Below, in pieces: positions 35,090 to 44,747 of a DNA stretch of 51,790 nt. The position numbers were made by a program, and so were the translations under genes. Below the pieces are notes generated by a model that was given only the letters and a program-made list of their open reading frames with translations, was not told the origin of the DNA and did no database searches. Origin of the DNA: Bacteroidota bacterium (GTDB lineage: Bacteria; Bacteroidota; Bacteroidia; Chitinophagales; Chitinophagaceae); assembly GCA_018971025.1 (NCBI GenBank), contig JAGWVE010000009.1:1-51790 (forward strand), given 5' to 3'. Numbering within the stretch: the stretch's first letter is position 1; the number at the start of each line of letters is the position of its first letter.

Positions 35090-38000
35090 TTATTCAAATT
35101 TTAAGTCTAAACCTAAACCTCTCAATTCATGTACTAATACATTAAATGATTCTGGTACACCCGGACGTGGAATGTTTTCACCTTTAACGATGGCTTCATA
35201 GGTTTTTGCTCTACCAATGATATCATCAGATTTAAGGGTTAATAATTCCTGTAAGATGTTAGCAGCACCATATGCTTCAAGTGCCCATACCTCCATCTCA
35301 CCAAAACGCTGTCCACCAAACTGAGCCTTACCACCAAGCGGTTGCTGGGTAATTAAGCTGTATGGTCCGATAGAACGTGCGTGCATTTTATCATCAACCA
35401 TGTGGTGTAGTTTAATCATATAGATAACACCCACAGTAGCTTTCTGATGGAAACGCTCTCCAGTTTCACCATCATATAAATACGTATGTCCATTTCTTGG
35501 AATACCCGCATCTTTACAATATTGCTCAATTTGATCGGTGCTTGCACCATCAAAAATTGGCGTAGCAAATTTCACACCTAAACGCTTACCTGTCCAACCT
35601 AAGATGGTTTCATAGATTTGACCAAGGTTCATACGAGAAGGTACCCCTAGTGGGTTAAGAACGATGTCTACCGGTGTACCGTCTTCCATAAATGGCATGT
35701 CTTCTGCACGCACAATTTTGGCAACGATACCTTTGTTTCCGTGACGACCCGCCATCTTATCTCCCACTTTAAGCTTACGCTTAACGGCTAAGTAAACTTT
35801 CGCTAATTTTAATACACCTGCTGGTAATTCATCACCAATAGAGATGTTGAATTTCTCACGCTTGTAACGACCTAACTCTTCGTTGAAACGAATGCTGTAG
35901 TTGTGTAACAAGGTGTTGATTTGTTGATCTGTTTTTTCGTCACCAGTCCAACCAAGTGGATTAATGTTTTGGTAATCGAGGGTCGCTAAGTTTTTCTGAT
36001 TGAACTTAGAACCTTTAGGGATTAACATTTCGCCAAAGTTGTTGCTTACACCAGCTGAAGATTTGTCTTTTAGTAGTGTTTGTAATTTATCAAGCAACAA
36101 TTCTTTGATATGCTCGGTATTTTCTTCGTGCACTTTTTCTACTTTTTCAAGTAAAGCTTTTTCACGAATTTTACCGTTCTTATCTTTTTTAGCGCGTTGG
36201 AATAATTTTTTATCAATCACCACACCTTCTGTACCGTTTGGTGCTTTTAAAGAAGCATCTTTTGCATCACCTGCTTTGTCACCAAAGATGGCACGTAAAA
36301 GTTTTTCTTCTGGTGTAGGATCTGATTCACCTTTAGGTGTAATCTTACCAATTAAAATATCACCTTCTTTGATCGTAGCACCAATTCTGATGATACCATG
36401 CTCATCTAAATCTTTGGTCGCTTCTTCAGAAACGTTAGGGATATCTGGTGTTAATTCTTCTTCACCTAATTTAGTATCGCGTACTTCTAATTCATATTCA
36501 TCGATGTGAACAGAAGTAAATAAATCTTCGCGAACAACTTTTTCACTAATTACAATCGCATCCTCGAAGTTGTAACCTTTCCATGGCATGAACGCCACTT
36601 GTAAGTTACGACCTAGTGCTAACTCACCATCTTTAGTTGCATAACCTTCAGTTAAGAAATCACCTTTCTTAACTTTTTGTCCTTTTTTAACAGCAGGACG
36701 TAGGTTAATACAAGTAGCTTGGTTTGTTTTGATGAACTTGGTTAGTTTATAAATTTGTAAATCGTCGCTAAAAGAAACCAAACGATCTAAATCATTTCTA
36801 TCATAACGAACATGGATTTCGTTTGCATCAACAAACTCTACCACACCATTACCATCTGCATGGATTTGGATACGTGCATCACGTGCAGCTTTTCCTTCTA
36901 AACCTGTACCAACAATTGGTGCTTCAGGAATAATTAATGGAACTGCTTGACGTTGCATGTTTGATCCCATTAGGGCACGGTTGGCATCATCATGTTCTAA
37001 GAATGGAATTAAAGACGCACTCAAACCAACAATCTGGTTAGGTGCTACGTCCATATATTCTACATCTTCTTTATCTAAAATTGGGAAGTCTCCAGTTTGA
37101 CGAGAAACAACTTTATCTTCTGCGAATTCTCCTTTTTCTGTTAATGGTGAATTTGACTGTGCAATTTTTGCAGTATCCTCTTCTTCAGCGCTGAGGTACG
37201 TTAATTGCTTCATGTTTACTTTACCATTTTCTACTTTACGGTATGGTGTTTCAATGAATCCCATATCGTTAATAGAAGCATGCACACACAACGTAGAAAT
37301 TAGACCAATGTTTGGTCCTTCCGGTGTTTCGATGGTACATAAACGGCCGTAGTGAGAATAGTGTACGTCACGTACTTCAAATCCTGCACGCTCTCTACTT
37401 AAACCGCCGGGTCCAAGCGCAGAAATACGACGCTTGTGCGTGATCTCTGATAACGGATTTGTTTGGTCTAAGAATTGAGATAACTGTGAAGTACCAAAGA
37501 ATGAATTGATGACACTAGAAAGTGTTCTTGCATTGATAAGGTCAACGGGTGTAAATACCTCGTTGTCACGAACGTTCATACGCTCACGAATGGTACGCGC
37601 CATACGCGCTAAACCAACACCAAATTGTGCATACAATTGCTCACCCACGGTACGTACACGACGATTGCTTAGGTGATCAATATCGTCAATCTCTGCTTTC
37701 GCATTGGTTAAACGAACTAAGTATTTAACAATTTCAATGATGTCTTGCTTTGTTAAAACTTTTTTCTCTAATGGATAATCTAAGTCAAGTTTACGGTTGA
37801 TTTTGTAACGACCAACTTCACCTAAATCATAACGCTTATCAGAGAAGAATAATTTGTCAATGATACCACGCGCCGTTTCATTATCTGGAGCATCCGCACC
37901 ACGTAATTGACGGTAAATATGTTGTACCGCTTCTAACTCAGAGTTAGAGGTATCTTTGTTTAATGTGTTGTAGATGATTGCATAATCACCACCAAATTCT

Positions 38001-38893
38001 TCTTTTTGAATAAAGACACTCTTCACATCCATCTCAACAATTGTTGCGATAGCAGCTTCATCTAAAACAGTGTCACGCTCCATAACAATTTCGTTACGCT
38101 CGATGCTCACTACTTCACCAGTATCTTCATCCACAAAATCTTCTACCCATGTTCTTAAAACACGCGCAGCTAATTTGCGACCAACTTGATTGGCTAAAGA
38201 TTTTTTATCGGCTTTGATTTCATCAGCCATTCCAAATAATTCAAGAATGTCTTTGTCTGTTTCAAAACCAATAGAACGTAATAAAGTGGTTACGGGGAAC
38301 TTCTTTTTACGATCGATATATGCATACATAACATTGTTGATGTCTGTAGCAAATTCCATCCATGCACCTTTAAAAGGAATGACACGAGCAGAATAAATTT
38401 TTGTTCCGTTCGGGTGAACTGATTGTCCAAAGAATACACCAGGTGAACGGTGTAACTGAGAAACAATAACACGCTCAGCACCATTAATTACAAACGTACC
38501 ACGCGGTGTCATGTAAGGAATGTTTCCGAGGAATACATCCTGTACGATGGTTTGGAAATCCACGTGCTCTTCATCATTACAGCTTAAACGTAGTTTAGCT
38601 TTTAATGGAACTGCATACGTTAATCCACGCTCCATACACTCATCAAGTGTGTAACGTGGTGGATCAATAAAATAATCTAGGAATTCTAGTACGAAAATGT
38701 TACGCGTGTCTGTGATAGGAAAATTTTCCTTAAACACACGGAACAAACCTTCCACATTTCTGCGATCTGGTGTTGTTTCTAACTGAAAAAATTCTCTAAA
38801 TGACTCTAACTGAATGTCAAGTAAATCTGGCGTTTCTGCCAAGTTCTTTGTTTTACCAAAGTTGACCCTGTTGTTCAAAATTGTTGTAGACAT
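35090..38893 (-). CDS. rpoB: DNA-directed RNA polymerase beta subunit
   Basis: 1267 residues, complete. The rifampicin-binding cluster is at about residues 467-495 ([11 protein letters not shown] through [17 protein letters not shown]), with the positions most often changed in resistant strains carrying the usual susceptible residues. The C-terminus has the conserved [18 protein letters not shown]. It has its own promoter and a 5' leader of roughly 50-60 bases; no Shine-Dalgarno sequence. Confidence 0.98.
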   Translation of the reverse strand: MSTTILNNRVNFGKTKNLAETPDLLDIQLESFREFFQLETTPDRRNVEGLFRVFKENFPITDTRNIFVLEFLDYFIDPPRYTLDECMERGLTYAVPLKAKLRLSCNDEEHVDFQTIVQDVFLGNIPYMTPRGTFVINGAERVIVSQLHRSPGVFFGQSVHPNGTKIYSARVIPFKGAWMEFATDINNVMYAYIDRKKKFPVTTLLRSIGFETDKDILELFGMADEIKADKKSLANQVGRKLAARVLRTWVEDFVDEDTGEVVSIERNEIVMERDTVLDEAAIATIVEMDVKSVFIQKEEFGGDYAIIYNTLNKDTSNSELEAVQHIYRQLRGADAPDNETARGIIDKLFFSDKRYDLGEVGRYKINRKLDLDYPLEKKVLTKQDIIEIVKYLVRLTNAKAEIDDIDHLSNRRVRTVGEQLYAQFGVGLARMARTIRERMNVRDNEVFTPVDLINARTLSSVINSFFGTSQLSQFLDQTNPLSEITHKRRISALGPGGLSRERAGFEVRDVHYSHYGRLCTIETPEGPNIGLISTLCVHASINDMGFIETPYRKVENGKVNMKQLTYLSAEEEDTAKIAQSNSPLTEKGEFAEDKVVSRQTGDFPILDKEDVEYMDVAPNQIVGLSASLIPFLEHDDANRALMGSNMQRQAVPLIIPEAPIVGTGLEGKAARDARIQIHADGNGVVEFVDANEIHVRYDRNDLDRLVSFSDDLQIYKLTKFIKTNQATCINLRPAVKKGQKVKKGDFLTEGYATKDGELALGRNLQVAFMPWKGYNFEDAIVISEKVVREDLFTSVHIDEYELEVRDTKLGEEELTPDIPNVSEEATKDLDEHGIIRIGATIKEGDILIGKITPKGESDPTPEEKLLRAIFGDKAGDAKDASLKAPNGTEGVVIDKKLFQRAKKDKNGKIREKALLEKVEKVHEENTEHIKELLLDKLQTLLKDKSSAGVSNNFGEMLIPKGSKFNQKNLATLDYQNINPLGWTGDEKTDQQINTLLHNYSIRFNEELGRYKREKFNISIGDELPAGVLKLAKVYLAVKRKLKVGDKMAGRHGNKGIVAKIVRAEDMPFMEDGTPVDIVLNPLGVPSRMNLGQIYETILGWTGKRLGVKFATPIFDGASTDQIEQYCKDAGIPRNGHTYLYDGETGERFHQKATVGVIYMIKLHHMVDDKMHARSIGPYSLITQQPLGGKAQFGGQRFGEMEVWALEAYGAANILQELLTLKSDDIIGRAKTYEAIVKGENIPRPGVPESFNVLVHELRGLGLDLKFE

Positions 38894-38953
38894 GTATATA
38901 AAACCGGTTTAAATACAAAAAATATTGAGACAAGTATCCCAATTTAAGGATGG

Positions 38954-38984
38954 CAAAGGTACGAAATGAGGGGCAGGAAACAAA
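38954..38984 (-). promoter_or_regulatory. Promoter of rpoBC
   Basis: TTTG (38984-38981), 19-nt spacer, TACCTTTG (38961-38954): a full match to the phylum consensus. The motif TGGTCCA stands 7 bases upstream of the -33 box; the same motif precedes the tRNA-cluster promoter. Confidence 0.82.
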
Positions 38985-39083
38985 CAAATACTGGACCAAA
39001 ATGTCCAAAAAATCAATAATTTTTACCGCAAAAGTCAGCCTGTCATGAAAAATGGCTAAAATTTTGTAAGATTTATTGTAAAA

Positions 39084-39098
39084 TATTGATTATCAATA
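39084..39098. promoter_or_regulatory. Perfect 7-1-7 palindrome upstream of rpoB
   Basis: TATTGAT-T-ATCAATA, an operator-like inverted repeat about 100 bp upstream of the rpoB -33 box. It lies in the only gene-free stretch over 300 bp (38894-39232), which otherwise holds the rpoB promoter, the rplL terminator and AT-rich DNA in which I see nothing else. Confidence 0.4.
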
Positions 39099-39163
39099 GA
39101 TAGTCTAAAAAAGAATTTTGTTAAAATACAGCAAAGTTCGAGAAAAATGTAGCAAGATGGCAT

Positions 39164-39202
39164 AAAAAAAGCGGTTTCAACAAAGTTGAAACCGCTTTTT
39201 TT
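39164..39202 (-). terminator. Terminator between rplL and rpoB
   Basis: 11-bp perfect stem GCGGTTTCAAC (39195-39185 and 39181-39171 on the minus strand) with a 3-nt loop, extended by A/T pairs, T7 downstream. It cleanly separates the rplKAJL unit from rpoBC. Confidence 0.9.
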
Positions 39203-39232
39203 TGAATGTATTGGACTAGAATTAGTCGTAAA

Positions 39233-39607
39233 TTACTTTACTTCTACTTCAGCACCAGCTTCTTTAAGCTTCGCTGCGATATCATCAGCTTCTGCTTTAG
39301 AAACACCCTCTTTAACAGGTTTTGGTGCACCGTCAACTAGATCTTTTGCTTCTTTAAGTCCTAAGCCAGTTAATTCTTTTACAACTTTAACTACGCCTAA
39401 TTTGCTAGCACCACCGCTTACTAAGATTACATCAAAAGATGATTTCTCTTCTGCAGCAGCAGCTCCGCCGCCATCACCTGCGCTTACTACAACCGCAGCA
39501 GCAGCTGGTTCAATACCGTAATCAGCTTTTAATACATCAGCTAATTCTTGTACTTCTTTTACTGTTAAGCCTACTAATTGTTCGGCTAATGCTTTAACGT
39601 CTGCCAT
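39233..39607 (-). CDS. rplL: Ribosomal protein bL12 (L7/L12)
   Basis: 124 residues: N-terminal dimerisation helix, Ala/Gly-rich hinge (about 35-55), and the globular C-terminal domain with [24 protein letters not shown]-type sequence that binds translation factors. Stalk protein carried by bL10, encoded just upstream. Terminator follows. Confidence 0.98.
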   Translation of the reverse strand: MADVKALAEQLVGLTVKEVQELADVLKADYGIEPAAAAVVVSAGDGGGAAAAEEKSSFDVILVSGGASKLGVVKVVKELTGLGLKEAKDLVDGAPKPVKEGVSKAEADDIAAKLKEAGAEVEVK

Positions 39608-39702
39608 TTGATTTAAATTTTTTCCGCCTTCATACTTTGTTACAAGTCCGGCGGAGGGTTTAAAAAAATTTGCCTTTATTTTCCCTCAGGCCTGGGATAT
39701 TT

Positions 39703-40272
39703 TTATGCTTCTGTTTCAGGAGCAGCAGCTTCTTCTACAGCAACTTCTACAGATGCAGCAACAACTTCAGTTTCTGTTTTTGAACTACCATTTTCGGCGT
39801 GGTTTAATAAAGCAGCAATTACGCGCTTAGCCGGAGATTGTAATAATCCAAGAACTTCACCAATAAGTTCGTTCTTCGTTTTGATTTGCGTTAACGCCTT
39901 AAGTGTGTTATCACCAGAGTAAACATCTCCATTGATAAACGCAGCTTTTAATTGAGGCTTGTCTCCACCCTTTCTGAACGCGCTGATAATAACAGCTGGA
40001 TCTTTAGGATTTTCAGAGAACATTAACGCAGTAACATTATTTAATGCTGGATAAATCGCAGCATATTTTTCTGCATCGATAGCTTCTAATGCTTTACGGA
40101 TAAGCGTGTTTTTTGCAACTTTCATTTCTACTTGCTTATCAAAACAAGTACGACGAAGTGCAGAAACCTGCTCTACTGTTAAAGATTCGGTATCGGTAAT
40201 ATAGAAGTTATTGTATTGAGTGAACTTTTGTTTAAGAACCTCAATCACTTCATTTTTTTGATCTTTTGTCAT
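39703..40272 (-). CDS. rplJ: Ribosomal protein uL10
   Basis: 189 residues. N-terminal rRNA-binding domain (EVIEVLKQKFTQYNNFYITD), and a C-terminal helix that anchors the L12 dimers, followed by an acidic, Ala/Glu-rich tail (about 163-189) longer than in E. coli. It is flanked by rplA (57 bases upstream) and rplL (95 bases downstream). The intergene leader contains small hairpins, but I cannot define an L10-binding site. Confidence 0.96.
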   Translation of the reverse strand: MTKDQKNEVIEVLKQKFTQYNNFYITDTESLTVEQVSALRRTCFDKQVEMKVAKNTLIRKALEAIDAEKYAAIYPALNNVTALMFSENPKDPAVIISAFRKGGDKPQLKAAFINGDVYSGDNTLKALTQIKTKNELIGEVLGLLQSPAKRVIAALLNHAENGSSKTETEVVAASVEVAVEEAAAPETEA

Positions 40273-40329
40273 GTCTGATCTTTTTTAAAAACCCGGGTCA
40301 TTTTTCTAGAAAATAGAAATCACCAGGAA

Positions 40330-41022
40330 TTAGTTCATTAATGATTTTGTGTCTAACATAATGCCAGGACTCATGGTACTTGCCATGCTTACACCTTTGA
40401 TGTAAGTTCCTTTAGAAGAAGAAGGCTTTAACTTAATAATAGCATTGATTAACTCTGTGCTATTTTCGGCAAGCTTATCTGGTGCAAAAGAGATACGTCC
40501 AATTGAAGCATGAACAATACCTGCTTTATCAACCTTGAAAGCAATTTTACCACCTTTTACTTCATTAACAGCTGCTGCAACATCGTTTGTAACAGTACCT
40601 GTTTTAGGGTTTGGCATTAAGTTACGTGGACCTAATACTTTACCTAATTTACCAATCTTAGGCATTACTGCTGGTGTTGCAATGATAACATCCATATCAA
40701 CCCAACCGCTTTCGATCTTTGCAATAAAATCATCAAGACCTACATAATCAGCACCCGCTTCTTTTGCAGATGCTTCTTTATCAGGCGTACAAAGAACTAA
40801 TACTTTTTTTGTTTTACCAGTACCATGTGGTAATGATACAGTACCTCTAACTTGTTGGTCTGCTTTTTTAGGATCTACACCTAAACGAATGTGTAAATCT
40901 ACAGAGCTATCAAATTTGGTACAGTTAATTTCTTTTACAAGTGTAGACGCTTCTTTAAGGGAATAAGATTTGTTTTTATCCACCTTTGTAACTGCTACTT
41001 TTCTTTTTTTAGTAAGTGACAT
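40330..41022 (-). CDS. rplA: Ribosomal protein uL1
   Basis: 230 residues with the L1 signature [17 protein letters not shown] and [11 protein letters not shown]. Builds the L1 stalk by the E site and in other bacteria represses its own operon by binding the rplK leader. Follows rplK after 25 bases. Confidence 0.98.
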   Translation of the reverse strand: MSLTKKRKVAVTKVDKNKSYSLKEASTLVKEINCTKFDSSVDLHIRLGVDPKKADQQVRGTVSLPHGTGKTKKVLVLCTPDKEASAKEAGADYVGLDDFIAKIESGWVDMDVIIATPAVMPKIGKLGKVLGPRNLMPNPKTGTVTNDVAAAVNEVKGGKIAFKVDKAGIVHASIGRISFAPDKLAENSTELINAIIKLKPSSSKGTYIKGVSMASTMSPGIMLDTKSLMN

Positions 41023-41047
41023 TTTTTAATAATTAAAGGTGAATAAA

Positions 41048-41491
41048 TTAATTTTCCCAAGGAGCTTGGCCATCCACTGTGATACCCATACTACGTGCAG
41101 TACCTGCCACCATGCTCATTGCACTGTGAAGGGTAAATGCATTTAAGTCAGCCATCTTGTCTTTTGCAATTTCTTCTACTTGCGCCCAGGTAACTTTACC
41201 CACTTTTTGACGGTTGCTTTCTTTAGATCCTTTTTGGATTTTAGCAGCTTCCATTAATTGTACGGGTGCTGGTGCAGTTTTGATGATAAAGTCGAAAGAC
41301 TTGTCTGCGTAGACAGTAATTAAAACAGGAACAACTTTTCCTTGTTTGTCTTGAGTTCTAGCATTAAACTGCTTACAGAACTCCATGATGTTTACACCCT
41401 TAGAACCAAGGGCCGGACCTACTGGAGGTGCAGGGTTGGCTTGACCGCCTTTAACCTGCAGCTTTACATAGCCTGTGATTTCTTTAGCCAT
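41048..41491 (-). CDS. rplK: Ribosomal protein uL11
   Basis: 147 residues; [21 protein letters not shown] in shorter blocks ([20 protein letters not shown]) and the C-terminal rRNA-binding domain ending in SMGITVDG are canonical. Part of the GTPase-associated centre. First gene of the rplKAJL unit with its own promoter and a structured leader of about 85 bases. Confidence 0.98.
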   Translation of the reverse strand: MAKEITGYVKLQVKGGQANPAPPVGPALGSKGVNIMEFCKQFNARTQDKQGKVVPVLITVYADKSFDFIIKTAPAPVQLMEAAKIQKGSKESNRQKVGKVTWAQVEEIAKDKMADLNAFTLHSAMSMVAGTARSMGITVDGQAPWEN

Positions 41492-41516
41492 TTTTTTTGA
41501 TTTAATTGGTTATAGC

Positions 41517-41577
41517 GTAGTACCATCGTGGTCCTACTCCCAAAGTCAATCATTCTTCGTAAAAAGAACTTTTGGGG
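41517..41577 (-). promoter_or_regulatory. Structured rplK leader, candidate L1-binding site
   Basis: Minus-strand RNA can fold an apical hairpin (41537-41517: GTAGgACC / GGTaCTAC, loop ACGAT, one mismatch) directly above an outer helix CCCAAAAGT / ACTTTGGG (41576-41568 with 41546-41539). The GGGAG...ACCACGA sequence resembles known L1 mRNA sites in rplK leaders. The fold is drawn by eye, not computed. Confidence 0.45.
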
Positions 41578-41580
41578 CAG

Positions 41581-41610
41581 CAAAGGTACAATTAAATAGC
41601 AAAAAAACAA
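41581..41610 (-). promoter_or_regulatory. Promoter of rplKAJL
   Basis: TTG (41610-41608), 19-nt spacer, TACCTTTG (41588-41581). The -7 octamer is identical to those of rpoB and the tRNA-tuf unit. Confidence 0.8.
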
Positions 41611-41619
41611 GGAAAATGC

Positions 41620-41653
41620 AAAAAAATAAGGGCTACCCACTGGATAGCCCTTA
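41620..41653 (-). terminator. Terminator after nusG
   Basis: 9-bp stem TAAGGGCTA / TAGCCCTTA (41653-41645 with 41635-41627 on the minus strand), 9-nt loop, then T7. It overlaps the region just upstream of the rplK promoter, so secE-nusG and rplKAJL are separate units. Confidence 0.87.
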
Positions 41654-41685
41654 CTACATTCATTATCAGTGCGTTAGAAACCTAA

Positions 41686-42294
41686 TTAGCTGAGTTTTTC
41701 AACTTGCATGTAGCTTAATTCTACTGGTGTAGAACGGCCAAAGATTTTAACGGTTACTTTTAGTTTTTTCTTCTCTTCATTTACTTCTTCGATAACACCG
41801 TTGAAGTCGTTGAAAGGACCTTCGATTATTTTGATGGTTTCACCAATGATAAATGGTTCGCTGATGCTACCACCCATATCATTCATTTCATCCACCTTAC
41901 CTAACATTTTATTGACTTCACTTTTACGCAAAGAAATAATGTTTCCTTTTGAACCCTTACCATCGGTTAAAAAGTGCATCACATTGCTAATGTTGCTAAT
42001 GTGCATCACCATGTCATCATTTAATTTTCCGTCAAGCACTTCAATCATCACATAACCAGGAAAATAGTTTTTCTCGCGCATTACTTTTTTACCATTTTGT
42101 ACTTTGTACACTTTTTCCATTGGTAAAAAGATCTGCTTGATAAGATCTTGCCAACCACTTCTTAAAATATCTTTATCAAGATATTCTTTTACTTTACGCT
42201 CCTTCCCACTCACTACACGAAGCACATACCATTTTGTTTCTGGCTTTGCTACTGCAGGGGTTTCAGGCGTTGTAATATCTGTTAATGCTTCCAT
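41686..42294 (-). CDS. nusG: Transcription termination/antitermination factor NusG
   Basis: 202 residues. A short acidic/Pro-rich extension (1-20) precedes the NGN domain (KWYVLRVVSGKERKVKEYL) and the C-terminal KOW domain (EPFIIGETIKIIEGPFNDFNG). Couples RNA polymerase to Rho or to the ribosome. The context secE-nusG-rplK is near universal, so this is the housekeeping NusG; the gene at 672-1187 is the specialised paralogue. It starts 7 bases after secE. Confidence 0.97.
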   Translation of the reverse strand: MEALTDITTPETPAVAKPETKWYVLRVVSGKERKVKEYLDKDILRSGWQDLIKQIFLPMEKVYKVQNGKKVMREKNYFPGYVMIEVLDGKLNDDMVMHISNISNVMHFLTDGKGSKGNIISLRKSEVNKMLGKVDEMNDMGGSISEPFIIGETIKIIEGPFNDFNGVIEEVNEEKKKLKVTVKIFGRSTPVELSYMQVEKLS

Positions 42295-42301
42295 GATTAG
42301 A

Positions 42302-42496
42302 TTACTTGAATAATGAATAAATCAACTTCAGCAATTGGTTGCTTGAAAAGTCCATAACCCACACCATTGCGGTAATGATAACAGTCGCTACAAGTACAAT
42401 AACGGTACTTTGTTGCAACTGATTCCAAGTTGGCCAGGTCACTTTTTCTAGTAACTCATTGTAACTTTCTTTGAAGTAAGTTGTGATCTTGTTCAT
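42302..42496 (-). CDS. secE: Preprotein translocase subunit SecE
   Basis: 64 residues, the minimal single-helix SecE: an amphipathic start (ITTYFKESYNELLEKVTWPTW) with the conserved VTWP, then one membrane helix (about 29-50). It braces SecY in the translocon. Between tRNA-Trp and nusG, as in many bacteria. Confidence 0.96.
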   Translation of the reverse strand: MNKITTYFKESYNELLEKVTWPTWNQLQQSTVIVLVATVIITAMVWVMDFSSNQLLKLIYSLFK

Positions 42497-42534
42497 GAGA
42501 ACAAATTAATAATTTTATAAAATAAAAACCTTAG

Positions 42535-42605
42535 CACGGGCACTAGGATTCGAACCCAGATCAAAGGTTTTGGAGACCCGTATGCTACCGTTGCACCATG
42601 CCCGT
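42535..42605 (-). tRNA. tRNA-Trp (CCA)
   Basis: Acceptor ACGGGCA/TGCCCGT, D stem GTGC/GCAT, anticodon loop CTCCAAA giving CCA, T loop TTCGAAT, discriminator G73. The CCA tail is not encoded. It lies just upstream of secE, a placement seen widely in bacteria, and 6 bases behind a long hairpin. Confidence 0.95.
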
Positions 42606-42611
42606 ATAAAG

Positions 42612-42648
42612 CTAAAAGCTATTCCGTTTGTAGCGGAACAGCTTTTAG
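42612..42648 (-). other. 15-bp hairpin between tuf and tRNA-Trp
   Basis: CTAAAAGCTGTTCCG / CGGAATAGCTTTTAG on the minus strand with a 7-nt loop. The one non-Watson-Crick position is G-U only in the minus-strand RNA, so the fold belongs to that strand. The following T-run is short (CTTTAT), so it may be a weak tuf terminator or an RNA processing signal 6 bases before the tRNA. Confidence 0.6.
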
Positions 42649-42657
42649 AATTATTTG

Positions 42658-42665
42658 CAAATATA
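42658..42665 (-). promoter_or_regulatory. Possible promoter of tRNA-Trp-secE-nusG
   Basis: TATATTTG fits the -7 consensus; the -33 position shows only CTG (42686-42684) at an 18-nt spacing, so this is a weak call. A transcript from here would begin with the 15-bp hairpin. Confidence 0.45.
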
Positions 42666-42707
42666 ATAAAATCTATTTGCTTGCAGCTAAAAGCTTTCGC
42701 TTTTGGC

Positions 42708-43898
42708 TTATTTGATGATTTCAGTTACCTGACCAGCACCTACTGTTCTACCACCTTCACGAATCGCAAACTTAAGACCCTTTTCCATTGCGATAGGTTG
42801 GATTAATTTAACAGTTAAGTTGGTGTTGTCACCAGGCATAACCATTTCTGTACCAGCTGGAAGTGTACACTCACCAGTTACGTCTGTTGTACGGAAATAG
42901 AATTGAGGACGATATTTGTTAAAGAATGGAGTATGACGTCCACCTTCTTCTTTTGATAATACGTAAACCTCACCTTTAAATTCAGTGTGCGGTGTAATAG
43001 AACCTGGCTTACAGATTACCATACCACGACGGATATCTTTTTTCTCAATACCACGTAATAATAAACCTGCGTTATCACCAGCTTGACCTTCGTCGAGTAA
43101 TTTTTTGAACATCTCAACACCAGTTACTGTAGAAGTAAGAGGAGCATCCATCAAACCAACGATTTCAACACCTTCACCTACTTTGATGATACCACGCTCG
43201 ATACGACCTGTAGCAACTGTACCACGACCTGTGATCGAGAATACGTCTTCTACTGACATCAAGAACGCCATATCAACTGGACGTGGAGGAAGAGGGATAT
43301 AAGTATCCACTGCAGCCATTAATTCGTCAATCTTACCAACCCATTTTGGATCTTCAGAAAGCGCTCCGGTTGCAGAACCTTGAATAATTGGAGTGTTATC
43401 ACCATCGAAACCGTATGAAGTTAATAACTCACGGATTTCCATTTCAACTAGTTCTAATAATTCAGGATCATCAACTAAGTCTACTTTGTTCATGAAAACA
43501 ACGATACGAGGTACACCTACCTGACGAGCCAAAAGGATGTGCTCTTTGGTTTGTGGCATCGGACCATCAGTTGCAGCAACTACTAGGATGGCACCATCCA
43601 TTTGTGCAGCACCAGTAATCATATTCTTAACATAGTCAGCGTGACCTGGACAGTCAACGTGTGCATAGTGACGATTATCGGTTTGATATTCTACGTGTGC
43701 AGTATTAATGGTAATACCACGCTCTCTTTCTTCAGGAGCACCATCGATTTCATCGTATTTTTTTGCAACGTTACCCATGCCCTTTTTAGCCAAAAGCGAA
43801 GTGATGGCAGCAGTTAAGGTGGTTTTACCGTGGTCAACGTGACCAATGGTACCAACGTTTACGTGAGGTTTTTCCCTCTTAAAGGTCTCTTTAGACAT
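42708..43898 (-). CDS. tuf: Elongation factor Tu
   Basis: 396 residues. G1 GHVDHGKT (19-26), G3 DCPGH (near 81-85) and G4 NKVD (near 136-139) are intact, with domains 2 and 3 complete to the [10 protein letters not shown] end. Delivers aminoacyl-tRNA to the ribosome. It lies downstream of four tRNA genes and is probably co-transcribed with them: no clear promoter was found in the 181-base gap (43899-44079), which is AT-rich with only short hairpins. Confidence 0.98.
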   Translation of the reverse strand: MSKETFKREKPHVNVGTIGHVDHGKTTLTAAITSLLAKKGMGNVAKKYDEIDGAPEERERGITINTAHVEYQTDNRHYAHVDCPGHADYVKNMITGAAQMDGAILVVAATDGPMPQTKEHILLARQVGVPRIVVFMNKVDLVDDPELLELVEMEIRELLTSYGFDGDNTPIIQGSATGALSEDPKWVGKIDELMAAVDTYIPLPPRPVDMAFLMSVEDVFSITGRGTVATGRIERGIIKVGEGVEIVGLMDAPLTSTVTGVEMFKKLLDEGQAGDNAGLLLRGIEKKDIRRGMVICKPGSITPHTEFKGEVYVLSKEEGGRHTPFFNKYRPQFYFRTTDVTGECTLPAGTEMVMPGDNTNLTVKLIQPIAMEKGLKFAIREGGRTVGAGQVTEIIK

Positions 43899-44079
43899 TT
43901 TTATCGGTTTTATTTGTGTTTTAAAAAATTTGCCTTTTGGGCTTTATTTATTTCGAATCATTCCTTGCGGAAAAATTGCTTTTTTGGTGTTCTGTTTTAA
44001 TCCTTTATTAATATCAGCGCGCTAAATTAAGTATTTTTTTGCGCTTTCAACTAATAATATGCGTTGTAACATAGATTAG

Positions 44080-44151
<72 letters not shown>

Positions 44152-44192
44152 TTAGCATCGTTTGAAGTTGGTGGACCTCAAACAAACCGTGG

Positions 44193-44265
44193 AGCGGAAG
44201 ACGAGGGTCGAACCCGCAACCTATAGCTTGGAAGGCTATCGCTCTACCAATTGAGCTACTTCCGC
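44193..44265 (-). tRNA. tRNA-Gly (TCC)
   Basis: Acceptor GCGGAAG/CTTCCGC, anticodon stem ATAGC/GCTAT, loop CTTCCAA giving TCC, discriminator T73 as usual for tRNA-Gly. No encoded CCA. Confidence 0.95.
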
Positions 44266-44314
44266 TTGTATTACAAAGCTAATGCTGTGTAATCAGTTAT
44301 TTTAAAGAACTAAG

Positions 44315-44397
<83 letters not shown>

Positions 44398-44427
44398 TAC
44401 TAGAAGTATTTGACTTAAAAAAATTAG

Positions 44428-44500
44428 AGCCGAAGATGGGACTCGAACCCGCGACCTACTGATTACAAATCAGTTGCTCTACCAACTGAGCTACTCCGGC
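44428..44500 (-). tRNA. tRNA-Thr (TGT)
   Basis: Acceptor GCCGGAG with CTTCGGC (one G-T pair), anticodon stem ACTGA/TCAGT, loop TTTGTAA giving TGT, T loop TTCGAGT. First tRNA of the four-gene cluster. Confidence 0.95.
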
Positions 44501-44543
44501 ATTATACTTCTATAAAAAAAGAACAACCTCTTTTAAGGGACGG

Positions 44544-44573
44544 CAAAGGTAATGGAAAACTTTATTCAGCAAA
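44544..44573 (-). promoter_or_regulatory. Promoter of the tRNA-Thr-Tyr-Gly-Thr-tuf unit
   Basis: TTTG (44573-44570), 18-nt spacer, TACCTTTG (44551-44544), about 45 bases before the first tRNA. TGGTCCA (44584-44578) stands just upstream, as at rpoB. Confidence 0.8.
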
Positions 44574-44670
44574 ATTTTGGACCATAAATTTTCAAATAGT
44601 TTTTAAGGTTTTTTTAGGGACTGGGGGCGACTTGGCCAAACAGGTCCAAAAACCTTGCAATAAAAGCCAT

Positions 44671-44696
44671 AAAAAAGGCCTCCCAAAAAGGAGGCC
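44671..44696 (-). terminator. Terminator after hpf
   Basis: GGCCTCC / GGAGGCC (44696-44690 with 44683-44677 on the minus strand), 6-nt loop, then T6. Between hpf and the tRNA cluster promoter. Confidence 0.87.
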
Positions 44697-44747
44697 AGTA
44701 CTACTAAAACCAGTATGGTAGGGCATTACACAACAATTACTTTGTTG

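Noticed and set aside
36000-36509. 169-codon plus-strand open frame opposite rpoB
   Set aside because: It is the antisense shadow of a conserved rpoB segment; Ser/Leu-rich translation, no start signal and no recognisable domain.
39186-39521. 111-codon plus-strand open frame opposite rplL
   Set aside because: Low-complexity Ala/Pro/Ser translation caused by the Ala-rich coding strand of rplL; starts inside the rplL terminator.
39624-39660. TCCGCC/GGCGGA repeat between rplJ and rplL as a terminator
   Set aside because: Six-base stem with a loop of about 21 bases and no U-run; rplJ and rplL are expected to be co-transcribed.
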